From Purpureocillium takamizusanense (lineage: Eukaryota; Ascomycota; Sordariomycetes; Hypocreales; Ophiocordycipitaceae), in contig NC_063068.1 in NCBI RefSeq assembly GCF_022605165.1, forward strand, positions 2,604,001 to 2,668,000: DNA of 64,000 nt, read 5' to 3'. This document shows positions 44,470 through 54,810 of this stretch, in pieces. The notes beneath the pieces were generated by a model. It had not been told where the DNA came from, made no database searches, and was given only the letters and a program-made list of their open reading frames with translations. The translations under genes were made by a program, and so were the position numbers. Numbering within the stretch: the stretch's first letter is position 1; the number at the start of each line of letters is the position of its first letter.

Positions 44470-46704
44470 ATGATGCGGAGGTCTGCCATCGACGGCGACG
44501 ACGACGACGACGACGACGGCAATGGCGCGTCGCCGCCAAGCTTGAGCGTCATGGCGGCGGAGACTGCAACGTCCGGTGGCCGCCGCCCCGGTAGCGGCAC
44601 CGACAAGGAGGCGGCGGCAATGACACCCGAGCCGGCACCAGTTCAACCGCCTCCACCGCCCCCAGCGACAGAGAAAACGACCACGACCGCAGCGGGCACG
44701 GCAGTCGCAGCGGCAGCCACAGCGGTGACGTCGAAGCAAAAGGCCGTGGCGTGGGCCAAGAAGGCGCTCCGTCTCGTGCTGGCGCAATGGCTCATCATCG
44801 GCTTCGGCCTGGCCTGCGTGCTGGCGTACCTGTTTCCATGTACGTGCACGAGATCCCCGGAGCCCCCCTCCACCCCTAGGGCTCATCTTTCTTCATTCTG
44901 GTATCGGCACAGTACCTCGGGAGGGGGCTCGCGAGGTGTGGGAGCAGCCACCAGCAAGCGTGTGTGAACTGGGCTGAGAAAACAAAAAAAAAACAGCCGT
45001 GGCGGCGCACGGGGGCGCGATCCGCTCCGAGTACAGCATCTTGTATGGCGCCGTGGCCTTCATCTTCCTCGTCAGCGGGCTGCAGCTCGCGCCGGCCAAG
45101 CTGCGCGCCAACGCGACCAACTGGCGGCTGCATGTCGTGGTGCAGGGCATCAGCTTCATTGTGTTTCCCGCCGCCGTCCTAGGTGCGTCTCCCTCTTGTC
45201 CAGTGTCCGTCCCTCCGTCCCTCTCTGTGTCCCCATTTCGCCCAGGACGACAACTGCCATCACCACCACCGCCGTCCAGCATCATATATACTCTCGCTTT
45301 CTCCCTCGCTCTCATTCTTGGAAAACTAACTAATACGCTGATGGAAATCGAAACCAACCAGCGCTCGTGCACATCTCCCTCGCTGCCGGCGCCCTGCGCT
45401 CCAACACGCCCGCCCTCCCCGTGCTGCTCGGCATGCTGGCCCTCGCCTGCCTCCCCACGACCATCGCCTCCAACGTGCTCATGACGCGCGCCGCGGGCGG
45501 CGACGATGCCGCCGCCGTCATCTCCGTCGTCATCGGCAACGTCGCCGGCGCCTTCCTCTCCCCGCTGCTCATCTACGCCTTCTTCCCCGCGGGTGACCCG
45601 GCCTTTGCCCCCTGGCGCCCCGCCGAGCCCGCTACCCTCGGCCGCATGTACGCCGACGTGGCCAGGCAGCTCGGCCTCAGCGTCGTGCTGCCCCTCGCCG
45701 TAGGGCAAGCGTTGCGCTGGCGGTGGGAAGATGCCACGCGGAGGCTGCTCGAGGTGACGCGCCTGGGGAAGGTGTCGAGCTTCTGCCTCGTGCTGCTCGT
45801 CTGGTTCGTAGCCCCCAGAAGTCCCCCCCCCCCTTTCCCTTTTCCCTCTCAAGTTCGGCTTCTGGCCGTGATGAATGTTTCTCCTGGGCGAGGAGGAGCG
45901 ACCAGGACGGACCTAACTCAGCGTACCTGTAGGACCACCTTTTCAGGAGCCTTCAAGACCGGTGCCCTGTACCGCCTCTCCCCAGCCTCCGTCATCTTCG
46001 ACGTCTTCCTCAACGTGGCGCTGTACCTCATCTTCACGGTTATCTGCTTCTTCGCCGCACGCCCTGCAGCCTTCCTATGCGCTCTTGGCGAACCTCTCCC
46101 TCCCTCTTCCTCCTCCGCCTCATCTACAGCAGCCGTATCTACGCGGCGGCGCCTCTCCCACCTCTTCCGTCGCGCCCTCGCGCTCATCTTCCGCCGCATG
46201 CCCCGCGAGCAGGCCGTCGCAGTGTGCTTCTGCGGCGCCGCAAAGACCACCAGCCTGGGCATCCCGCTCGTGGCCGCCATGTGGAGCGCCAGCGACGACC
46301 TGACGATGGCGCTGATCCAGATCCCCGTGCTGCTGTACACGATCGAGCAGGTACGTACGTGCGAACGAACGAACAGGCCCGGCCACAGCCAGCCAGCCGC
46401 GTAGAAGAATCAACAGGGCTCAATTTCAGCGGAACTGACAGATGGCGCGTGTTTCTCTCGCTCGCTCTTGTAGGTGTTCGTGGCGCAGATCCTCGTGTAC
46501 GTGTTCAGGTGGTACCTGCGCAGGGGCAACAAGGCCGACGCCGAGTCTGGGACGGAGCCAGGGGGTGCGGAGAACGTTGCGGAAGTTGCTGATGACGCGC
46601 GGCGTCACGGACAGGCCCGGGGGCAAGGAAGCCGGCTTCGCGAGGACGATGCATCAACGGCGCTCGTGCAAGCGGCGCCGCAACCCAACTCGAAGGCACA
46701 GTAA
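44470..46704 (+). CDS. RCH1: RCH1/SLC10A7-type membrane transporter
   Basis: Exons 44470..44839, 44997..45182, 45362..45803, 45933..46350 and 46474..46704 give 548 residues. The cytosolic N-terminus is low-complexity, with an Asp run from GAC repeats and a Pro run. About ten hydrophobic segments follow, starting with [20 protein letters not shown]. Family blocks include [89 protein letters not shown] and [15 protein letters not shown]. These match the bile-acid-transporter-like family SLC10A7, whose yeast member Rch1 limits calcium uptake at the plasma membrane. The C-terminus is hydrophilic. The exon 3 donor is an unusual GTTCGT, required by the LLVWTTFSGAF join. An upstream in-frame start is possible but adds nothing recognisable. 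Confidence 0.92.
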
Positions 46705-46876
46705 AAGATGGGGGAGCAGGTGCAGATATATACACATATATATATTTATACGTCTTAATTTAGAGCGCACATAATATTTAGAAAACTATATTCGGCAAAC
46801 GGCATGCGACAAGCAGCAAAATGTGACATCGCTTTGGTTGGTTGGCACTTCATTATCGACAGGTCAGACTACCTGG

Positions 46877-48410
46877 CTATCTCTGCTCTTGCTGCTTAAT
46901 CAGGCTCTCAAACAACGGCTTCAGTGAGCTGGCACTCTTCTTGGGATACCGCGTCTGGCCGTTGTCGTAGTCGACGTAGCACACGCCGAAGCGAGTCTCG
47001 TAACCCTCGTGCCACTCAAAGTTGTCCATGAGCGACCAGGCAAAGTAGCCCCTCACGTCGACGCCGTCGAGGGCCGCGGCCGTCGCCATGGCGCGCACGT
47101 AGTCGTCGTAGTAGCGCACGCGGAAGTCGTCGGCCAAGATGGCCTCGCGCGGCAGGTCGTTTTCTCCCTTGAGGCTCGTGCCGTTCTCCGTTACGTAGAT
47201 GATCGGGTGGCCGTACCGGCGGCTGATCCAGCCGAGCAGGTCGCGGAAGCCAGGCGCGCACGGCCGCAGCCACGGCGACTGCGTCTCCGGGCCGATGCAG
47301 TCGCCGTTCTTGTTGTGGAACAGGATATCCAGGTGGCCCGCCACGTCCTCGGGGCTTGGCTCACCGGGCCTATTCTTGATGTAGTTGGCCGTGTAATGGT
47401 TCATGCCGTAGTAGTCGTTTGACCCCCGCACAAGGGCCAACTCTTCGGCCGTAAAGGTCGGCAGCCGCTTGCCCAGCTGCTTGCGCATCGAAACCGGGTA
47501 GTCGCCGTGGTAGATGGGGTCGGCGAACCAGCCGATGGTGAATTCGAGCTTGCGCTGGGCGGCGTTGACGTCAGCCGGGTCGGCGGCGTCCCATGGGAAC
47601 ACGGCGTCGCCGTTGAGGACGATGCCGATCTGGCCGCCGTTGACGGGCTTGAAGTCGTCGCGGAAGGCCTTGACGGCGCGCCCGTGCGCCACGAGTAGCG
47701 TGTGCGCCGCGAGCCAGGGCTCCGTCGTGCCGTCCCCTTCTGGGTTCTTGCTGCGGTCGGACGTGCGTCCAGGGGCGAACTGGCCGACGTTGTAGCCCAG
47801 CACCGAGGAGCACCACGGCTCGTTGAAGGTGGCCCAGTGCTGGACCTTGGGCATGGCCTTGAAGACGACGCGCGCAAAGTGCTCAAAATCGAGGGGGAAC
47901 TCGCTCCGGTTCAGCAGGCCGCCGTACCGCCGGTCGAGGGATTCCGGCACGTCCCAGTGTGACAGGGTGACGAAGGGGACGATGCCCGCGGCAAGCAGGT
48001 CGTCAACGAAGCGCACGTAGTGGTCCAGGCCAGCCTGGTTGACGGGGTCGCCGCGGCCGCCAAGCGGGATGATGCGCGTCCAAGAGAGGGAGAAGCGGTA
48101 GGCCTTGGCCCCGAGAGACTTGAGCAGGGCAACGTCCTCGGCGGTGCGGTTGTACGAGTCGCAGGCCACCTCGCCCGAGGAGCCGTCGGCGATCTTGCCG
48201 GGTCGCTTGCAGAACTCGTCCCAGACGCTGGGGCCGCGGCCGTCCTTGTCAATGGCACCCTCGATCTGGTACCTGCATTGGGCGTGCGTGTCAATGTCAG
48301 CGAGAAGAACAGTGCGGCGCCATGCGGATTGCGTCACGCAGACGTGAGACGGGCAGGAGGACATACGCCGCCGTAGCGAAGCCCCAGAGGAAGCCGCTCC
48401 GAAGGGCCAT
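46877..48410 (-). CDS. Glycoside hydrolase family 1 beta-glucosidase, intracellular type
   Basis: Exons 48410..48367 and 48272..46877 (94-bp intron) give 479 residues, normal for fungal GH1. It hydrolyses cellobiose and other beta-glucosides. Signature blocks: FLWGFATAAYQIEGA (across the intron), GPSVWDEFC, CDSYNRTAEDVALLKSLGAKAYRFSLSWTRI in pieces, TLSHWDVP, TFNEPW with the acid/base Glu (about E166), YYGMNHYTA and IYVTENG with the nucleophile Glu (about E377). No signal peptide is visible, so it is probably cytosolic like Trichoderma BGL2. The tiny first exon codes for only 14 residues and is fixed by the conserved GFATAAYQ join. A TATA-like element lies about 160 bp upstream of the ATG. 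Confidence 0.96.
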
Positions 48411-48564
48411 GTTGTGTGTGTGGTGTTTTGAGCGTGTCGAGTGAGTGGGAGGGAGGGAGGTGAGGATCACGAGCGCACACAGACAGGTTGGGCGCAAGGT
48501 AGCTCGAGCGTGGGATGAAGAATCACCTCCACGCTGCCCCGGGGCCGAAGGAGGGACGTCGTGT

Positions 48565-48574
48565 CTATTTATCC
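48565..48574 (-). promoter_or_regulatory. TATA-like element of beta-glucosidase gene
   Basis: Read on the minus strand it is GGATAAATAG, about 155-165 bp upstream of the ATG at 48410, a plausible distance for a core promoter. Confidence 0.4.
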
Positions 48575-49368
48575 AAGTGGCAGTAGTAATGTCGACTCGG
48601 CCCGTCTGCCGTGAGACGTGTCTGGCGTGGGCATATACCCGAACCGTCTCAAGGCGTGAAGAAGGGGTCGGGCTCCATCGGCCAAGCTAGCCACGCAGGC
48701 GCGTGTCGGCCCACGTCTCCGGGACGAAGCCATCTCCAATGACCGAGCGCTCCGCTGCATGCATTTATTCATTACTAGACATTCGTTCTCGTGCGGGCGG
48801 ACCCTCTAACCAAGTCGTCCGTTGGCCGCCAGCTGCGGGGCTCGTGTCGCTGACACGTTGGTCTCGTGGCGGCGTCAGCGGCAGCAGCGAACGAAGCAGC
48901 TCTCGGCTGGCTCGCACGGCCGGCCTGAGTGACAGGCATAGGAAAACACACGAGCGAGGAGACACAGATCACCCAGAGGGTTGGCTGCAGATAAGGGGAG
49001 GAAGGTCGGGCGGGGAGGTCGGATCGCCAACGGTTAGTAGTGACAGTGGACTCTGGGCGGAGGGCAGGGCCCGCTTGTGATTGATGAGCGTGTCGTTTGC
49101 TTGATGTCTGGGAGGGCGAATTCCATCGTCCATGGATGGGGGTCCATAGTCATACCTTGCATAGGGTCTGATGCTGGTGCAGGCTGGCGGCGCTGCGCCA
49201 GTGGGCTTGGCGGCGCCCGCGGGAGGATAAATTGTTTCCAGCGGCTGGCGGCTTGAGCCTGTTGGCCGCTCCGTCGGCCCGTCTTCCCGGCTGCTGGCGG
49301 ATGAATGGGGTTGCTGGAGTTGGCGCATCGTTCCTGAACCCGACCTACCCAAGAGCACCAAGTATAGG

Positions 49369-49384
49369 TACTGTACGTACAGTA
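49369..49384. repeat. 16-bp perfect palindrome, GTAC type
   Basis: TACTGTACGTACAGTA equals its own reverse complement. It sits within the longer GTAC-rich stretch 49362-49387. Confidence 0.85.
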
Positions 49385-49886
49385 TACACCTTGTTTCTCA
49401 CCATGGGCCGCACACACGCCTCGCACTGAAGGCATGTAAAGCACTATGCCGCGCAGCATCTGGAAGACTACCGAGATACCTTTATTCGGAGCCACGGGGT
49501 GTGTCCTGGTCCTTCTGGAGTATAAGCACTCTGGTGAAACTAGAGTCGCGCTCGCGTAGACCGCGGCTTAGCGCGTTGGAGGGGTCTCGAGTCTCGACGT
49601 CACACACATGAGCCAACATTTGGCAGAGCATACGAAGTACGACACATGTAATCAGCCCCCGCGCCGCAAGCCCAGCATCCTCTACTGCTCGATTACTGGC
49701 AGGATGACTACCAACGGAGATGACGCAAACAAATGTGCAAACGCCCCTCCCAATTGAAACCCCCTTGACGATGCCTCCAAGCACTTGGTTGACACTGTCT
49801 AGCCCGTCGTCAAGACGGGTTTCCCTTCTCTACCTTAGGGCGAGCCAGGAGTTGGTTGTTCATCTTCGCCATTGATCTCCGCCTTG

Positions 49887-50690
49887 CTACGCCTCGCGGT
49901 CTCCTAGCTTTCGCTTGCTCGGCGATCGCGAGCCCGTGCTCATGTCCACATCGTCACCACCCGGGCCGTCACTAAACTCGACAATCTCCCACTCGACACG
50001 GACGCTACCGTCCTCGGAGCGGTGCACGCCCTGACTGCGTCGCAGGTTGCCCAGCCGCGTGCCCTCGACCATGCCGTCGAACCACGGCACGCCCAGCGAC
50101 TCGCGCAGCGCCATACTCTTGGTCGGCGTGTCCCGCTGCTGCCGTTGTCGGTCGTCGTTACCCTCGCCCTCCTCCTCGTTCGTGTCGTCGGGGATCAGGC
50201 CCATGTCCTCAAGATCGGCCAGGTCCTCCCGAAGCAGACTCCCCAGCGTCAATTGGATATAGTCGGCCTCGCTTCGCGGGTTTTCGGACCAGTACGAAAG
50301 CGGAGTGCCGCAGAAGCCGCAGAAGTGCCGTTTCGAGTACTCTTGGCTCGGGTGCGTGTAAGCCCGCCGGATCATGCTATGCGTCTCGTCCGGGAAGAAA
50401 GCAAACGTCGTGCTGTGGTACCACGAGAGCGGCACGCGGATGTAGGCCGCGAGCGGCGTCGCAAGGGGAATCTCTGTGCATGTGCGCGCGCGCGCGCAAA
50501 TCGTCAGCTCTGAGTTTGCTCATGGTTCGTCCCCAATGTCACACGAGAGTAGGGAGAGGGTCGCCCTACGGTGGACGGGCTCTGTGTTGAAGAGCACCTG
50601 AGCCTCGCCGACGCCATCCTGCGGCACTGCGATGATGTAGCGGTTGCGGCCGCATTGACACCCGCCTCGCAACGGACGGAGCACGCTCAT
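49887..50690 (-). CDS. GFA-fold (CENP-V type) zinc protein, divergent
   Basis: Exons 50690..50570 and 50473..49887 (96-bp intron containing an alternating GC tract) give 235 residues. The N-terminus GGCQCGRNRYII matches the first zinc motif (C-x-C) of the GFA/CENP-V fold. HFCGFCGTPLSYWSE (about residues 90-104) matches the late C-x2-C motif. The usual middle motif, C-x-x-C about 40 residues after the first, is absent; the corresponding stretch reads IPLATPLAAYIRVPLSWYH. The last about 100 residues are acidic then basic and have no family match. Named GFA enzymes speed formation of S-hydroxymethylglutathione, but many fold members have unknown roles, and the missing ligands argue against simple transfer of that function. 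The donor GTAGGG is uncommon but the join keeps frame. Confidence 0.82.
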
Positions 50691-51847
50691 GGCGAACAGA
50701 GGAATGCCGGATGTCTGGATATAAAGCGAACACAGACTTTTGTGTCGAGTCGACCGATACTCTCGATTCTTCGAGCCTGCCAGTCCGCCTGCCTGGCTCT
50801 ATGTGTACTCTGCTTGAACGCGCTGATGACGGACCGGCTGGGGGTTCCGCGGCTTCCACCACGGGCGGCTGTGCTGCTCGACAGGATGGCAGGATGTGTG
50901 AACCGACTTGGTGATGATTGGCGGCGGTTTTTGTTGCGGGACGAGGTGGTGCCGCAGAAGGAGATGGAAACGGACCGGGATGGGGCGGGAACGGCGGACG
51001 GGAGCAGCAAGCCGCCGCCAGCGGATTCATTCCATCAGGCCATGACAAGCTTCGGGGGCCGGTGACGCAACTACGGAACAGCTTGGGTCTCGCCAGGTGG
51101 GGCAGTGAGGCGAGGGGTGGAGGGAGCAGAAGAAGGAGACGCTGGTGCTGCTACTTCGTACAGTACAGTACCAACTTTTTCCGTCCCTACCAAGGCGGTA
51201 TATTTGCAGCCTCTAATACGTAGGTTAGTACTTAAGGTAACCACCAGTGCTCCCCCACATCATCACCAGGAGCTCCGTCACTGCCGCAAGCGTCCACCAT
51301 GGGGACGTCCCTCGTCTACATCGCCAGCTCCGAACATGACCACCGCCTCACTCGGCTGGTGCACCACCAGATCAGTACTTGAGGTAGCCTTGCCAGCGTT
51401 CCAGTTAGGTTAGTAGTACTAATGCTTGCCCAGCAGATCTGCACAGCAGCACACGGGCGGGCAGGCACTGGTCAGCCATGCCGTGCAAGCCCTGTGACGC
51501 GCCCAGAGGGCATTCATTGATCGAGCTTGCCCGATCCGCAGCGCCCCGCTCCCAGCGGACGGAGGTCCCTAGCGCGGCCTGGCAGGAGCCGAGGGTGGGG
51601 TAGCAGTGGCAACTTCGAAGCTCCATGGCGCGCGTCCAGCCCCCATTGCCGGGACGATCAACCCCCGACCCCTCGACGACCCTGGGTGATAAGGGTGCGA
51701 CTTGCATGCACTTCTTGGTGTCGATACGACTTATCATCAATGGGTAATACTTGCCCTTCTTGCTTCTGAATTTTGTTTCTCTTCGTACTTCTCCCTTTTT
51801 TTGCAAACCTCAATCGTCTTGCTGCTAGTAGCTGTCTTGCCATCGCC
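50691..51847. other. Divergent promoter region, GFA-fold gene and aldo/keto reductase
   Basis: About 1.2 kb. GTACAGTACAGTACC near 51156-51172 and TACGTAGGTTAGTACTTAAGGTAACC at about 51218-51242 belong to the GTAC motif family seen elsewhere; TTAGGTTAGTAGTACT lies near 51405-51420. No gene is supported. Confidence 0.5.
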
Positions 51848-52793
51848 ATGCCTGAGCTCACTATCCACTCATCGGCGCCGCTCGCCAACAACCCCAACAA
51901 CGTCTCCATCCCCCGCCTTGGCTTCGGTGTCTACCAGCTCTACTCCCAGTCCTGCACGGATGCCGTCCTCGCAGCCCTCGCAGCCGGCTACCGCCACGTC
52001 GACTCGGCCCAGCTCTACCGCAATGAGTCCGAGACCGGCGCCGCCGTTCAGCAGGCCATTGCTGCTGGCCAGCTCCGCCGCGAAGATGTCTTCCTGACGA
52101 ACAAGATCCGTAACCCCGTGCCCGGCGGTCCCGAAAAAACGTACCAAAGTGCCCTCGACAGCGTCCACAAGCTTGGCGGGGACGGCGGCTACGTCGACCT
52201 CTTCCTCGTCCACATCCCCGGCACCAAGCGAGAGGCTCGCGAGGAGATGTGGCAGGCCCTGGAGAAGCTCTATGCCGAGGGCAAGGCCAAGGCAATCGGC
52301 GTGAGCAACTTCCGTCCACAGCACATTGAGGAGATGAAAGAGTACGCCCAGGTCTGGCCACCCCAGGTCAATCAGCTCGAGGTATGAACAAGCAAGCCGT
52401 CTCCCTACCTCAGCTTCCGCTTCTGGTTGTACTTGGTACTGAGTCACTGACGGTCTGCAGCTCCACCCCTGGTGCCAACAGCGCGAGCTCACGCAATACT
52501 GCCGCGACAATGGTATCCTCCTGCAGGCCTACAGCCCCCTTTCGTGCGGTGAGCACCTCGCCGACGAGACTCTCAGTAGCGTTGCGGCCAAGCACGGCAA
52601 ATCGCCTGCCCAGGTGCTCATCCGGTATGGGCTGCAGAAGGACTGGATTCCGCTGCCCAAGAGTGGCAAACCCGACAGGATTAAACAAAACAGCGACGTC
52701 TTCGACTTTGCTCTCGACGATGATGACATGACGACACTGGACGGATTGGACAAGGGCGGCAAGGGTGCATTGTTCCCTGCCAATGTGAAATGA
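51848..52793 (+). CDS. Aldo/keto reductase
   Basis: Exons 51848..52381 and 52461..52793 (79-bp intron) give 288 residues, the normal size for a single-domain (beta/alpha)8 AKR. The catalytic tetrad is visible: Asp52 and Tyr57 in HVDSAQLYRNE, Lys86 in FLTNKIRN and His122 in DLFLVHIPG. Cofactor-binding features are AIGVSNF, NQLELHPWCQQ (across the intron), AYSPLSCG and IPLPKSGKPDRIKQN, where the Lys/Ser/Arg set suits NADPH. It reduces aldehydes or ketones in the cytosol; the substrate cannot be told. The start at 51848 follows CGCC and precedes the first beta-hairpin. It is convergent with the acyl-CoA ligase gene, with only 135 bp between them. Confidence 0.95.
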
Positions 52794-52928
52794 CAGGCCC
52801 CAAACAAAGGCGCTTCTCTTAACGACGTTTATGATATCCTAAATCCGGGTATGGTACCACTGGCTAGACTATCTATATAGACCTGTCAAGGCACGGAGGG
52901 TTTCTCGGCCAAGATTATGCAAGCTGTG

Positions 52929-54810
52929 TTACGCTGTGCGACCGCCCTTGGCCCACTCTCGCAGGTCATTCTTCTTGATCTTGCCCGTGCTGGTTTTGGG
53001 CAGCTCCTGTACCACCTCGACCTCGCGTGGTATCATAAACTTGCTGATGTTGCTCTGGTTCCTGGCCCACTGGATGACGTCCTCGCCTTTGACGCTGGTC
53101 CCCTCCTTGACCGTAATAAACGCCTTCGGCCGCTCGCCCCAGTGCGAGTCCGGCACGGCCACGACGCCGGCCTCGAGGATGTGCGGGTGCTGCACAAGCA
53201 TATTCTCGAGTGCGACGGATGAGATGTTTTCGCCGCCAGAGATGATGATGTCCTTGGACCGGTCAAGGATCTGAGCGCTGCCGTCCGGGTGCCACACAGC
53301 CAGGTCACCAGAGTGCAGACCACCGCCTGCAAACAGCTTGCGCGTCGCCTCCTCATCCTTGTAGTAGCCCTTTGCGCAGATATTGCCAAAGAAGACGATT
53401 TCGCCAATTTCGTTGCCGTCCTTGGCCACGTCGATAAGGACGCCTTCGGGTTGATCTGGCTTGATGATGCGGATGGGCAGGCTGGTGATGAAGCCGTGGC
53501 CTTGACGCGCCATCTTGGCGTACTTGTCTTGGGGCTTCAGCTTGTCCCACTCGGGGAGGTGGTAGCACTTTGTGATGGGGCCATACGTTTCTGCAGGCCC
53601 AACGTTAAGGGTTGGAATACAACGTGAGGGGCGTGCTGGAAAACCAACCTGTCATGCCGTAGACATGCACGGGCATCAGATTGAGGTTTGTCTGCCGAGA
53701 TTAGCAACGTCCGCTTAAAGCACTGCCCGAAATTGACATACCATCTGCTCAAACAGGTGACCACTCGGGGGGCTCGCAGCAACTGTTACCTGCACTGGCC
53801 GCGGCAGCTTCTCGGCTTCCTTGGCTGCGACAAGGAGTGTGTTGACAGTTGGCGCCGCGTTGAAGTGCGTGATGCCCTCCTCCTTCAACAACCTCCAGAT
53901 GAGGGGATAATCAATCTTCCGAAGGCACACGTTGAGGCCTCGTACGGCAACGACCGACCACGGGAACGTCCACCCTATAGCGTGAAACCTGAAGCGGTTG
54001 TGTCAGCAAATGCAGTAACCAATGCATGCCATGGCGACCATGTCTGGCCGGGACTCACATGGGTAGCGTCCACAGATACTTGCAGTGGCCAACGTTTAGA
54101 CCAGACTCGATAATGTTCCCAACTGCTGCGAGGTATGCGCCGCGGTGGGTGTAGACGACGCCTTTGGGGCGCGAGGTGGTCCCTGACGTAAAGGGGATGG
54201 CAAGCATGTCATCCTCGTTTGTGGCCTTGGACTGAAGATTGGCCCATCCGTAGCTGCCGTTCTCTTTGTCATATGCCTGGCCCTCCAGGAGCGCCTGGTT
54301 GAATGGGCCGGATCTGGGACCCGTAGTCTTGTCCGTGTCTAGGTCGACGATGAGGCGCGTGTTGGGGTGCTTCTTGGTGTAAGTCGCCAGCAAGCCCTCA
54401 AACTCCTGGTCGACAATGATGCAGTCCACCTCTGCAAACTCAAAGATGTAGCATATATCGTCCTCCTTGAGCCGGTAGTTCGCAGGCACTATGACGCCGC
54501 CGCCAGCCACTACGCCGTAGATGGATTCCAAGAAGGCGGGGGTGTTTGGCGCGAGGATGCCGACACGCTTCAGGCCATGTTTCTTCAAGAAATACGCCAG
54601 GCCAATGGCTCGAGCGGCAAAATCACGATATGAGCGGCGTATGGTGGCGCCGGCGGCGGTAATGTGGAGGATGGCATCGGCATTGGGCTCAACGGCGGCG
54701 GCGCGCTCGAGGAAGAAGGTGGGTGACAAATGGTGGATGTGAGGAGGATCCGGGGAAGAAGGCAGGAGATGGTTGAGGATGGAGCGGATGCGCGAAGGAG
54801 GGCCCGACAT
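52929..54810 (-). CDS. AMP-dependent acyl-CoA synthetase/ligase
   Basis: Exons 54810..54059, 53988..53742, 53691..53649 and 53590..52929 give 567 residues. It activates a carboxylic acid to an acyl-adenylate and then the CoA thioester. ANL-superfamily motifs: A3 PFTSGTTSRPKGVVYTH (about residue 203), FHAIGWTFPWS, A5 YGMTETYGP (about 345, across intron 3), A7-A8 SGDLAVWHPDG and DRSKDIIISGGENIS, and the A10 lysine in PKTSTGKIKKNDL (about 549). It most resembles medium/short-chain or plant AAE-like ligases; the true acid is unknown. No C-terminal SKL-type signal is present. The frame stays open upstream to an ATG at 55110, adding 100 residues that include RVLPSFRSFHTSSRRS, like a mitochondrial presequence; use of that start is possible. 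The 43-bp third exon is fixed by the conserved MTETYG join. Confidence 0.93.

Larger units (their letters stand above)
48411..49886. other. Intergenic: beta-glucosidase promoter and GFA-fold gene 3' UTR
   Basis: About 1.5 kb between two leftward genes. It holds a TATA-like element at 48565-48574 and a 16-bp palindrome at 49369-49384. Open frames are short and low-complexity. Confidence 0.5.
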
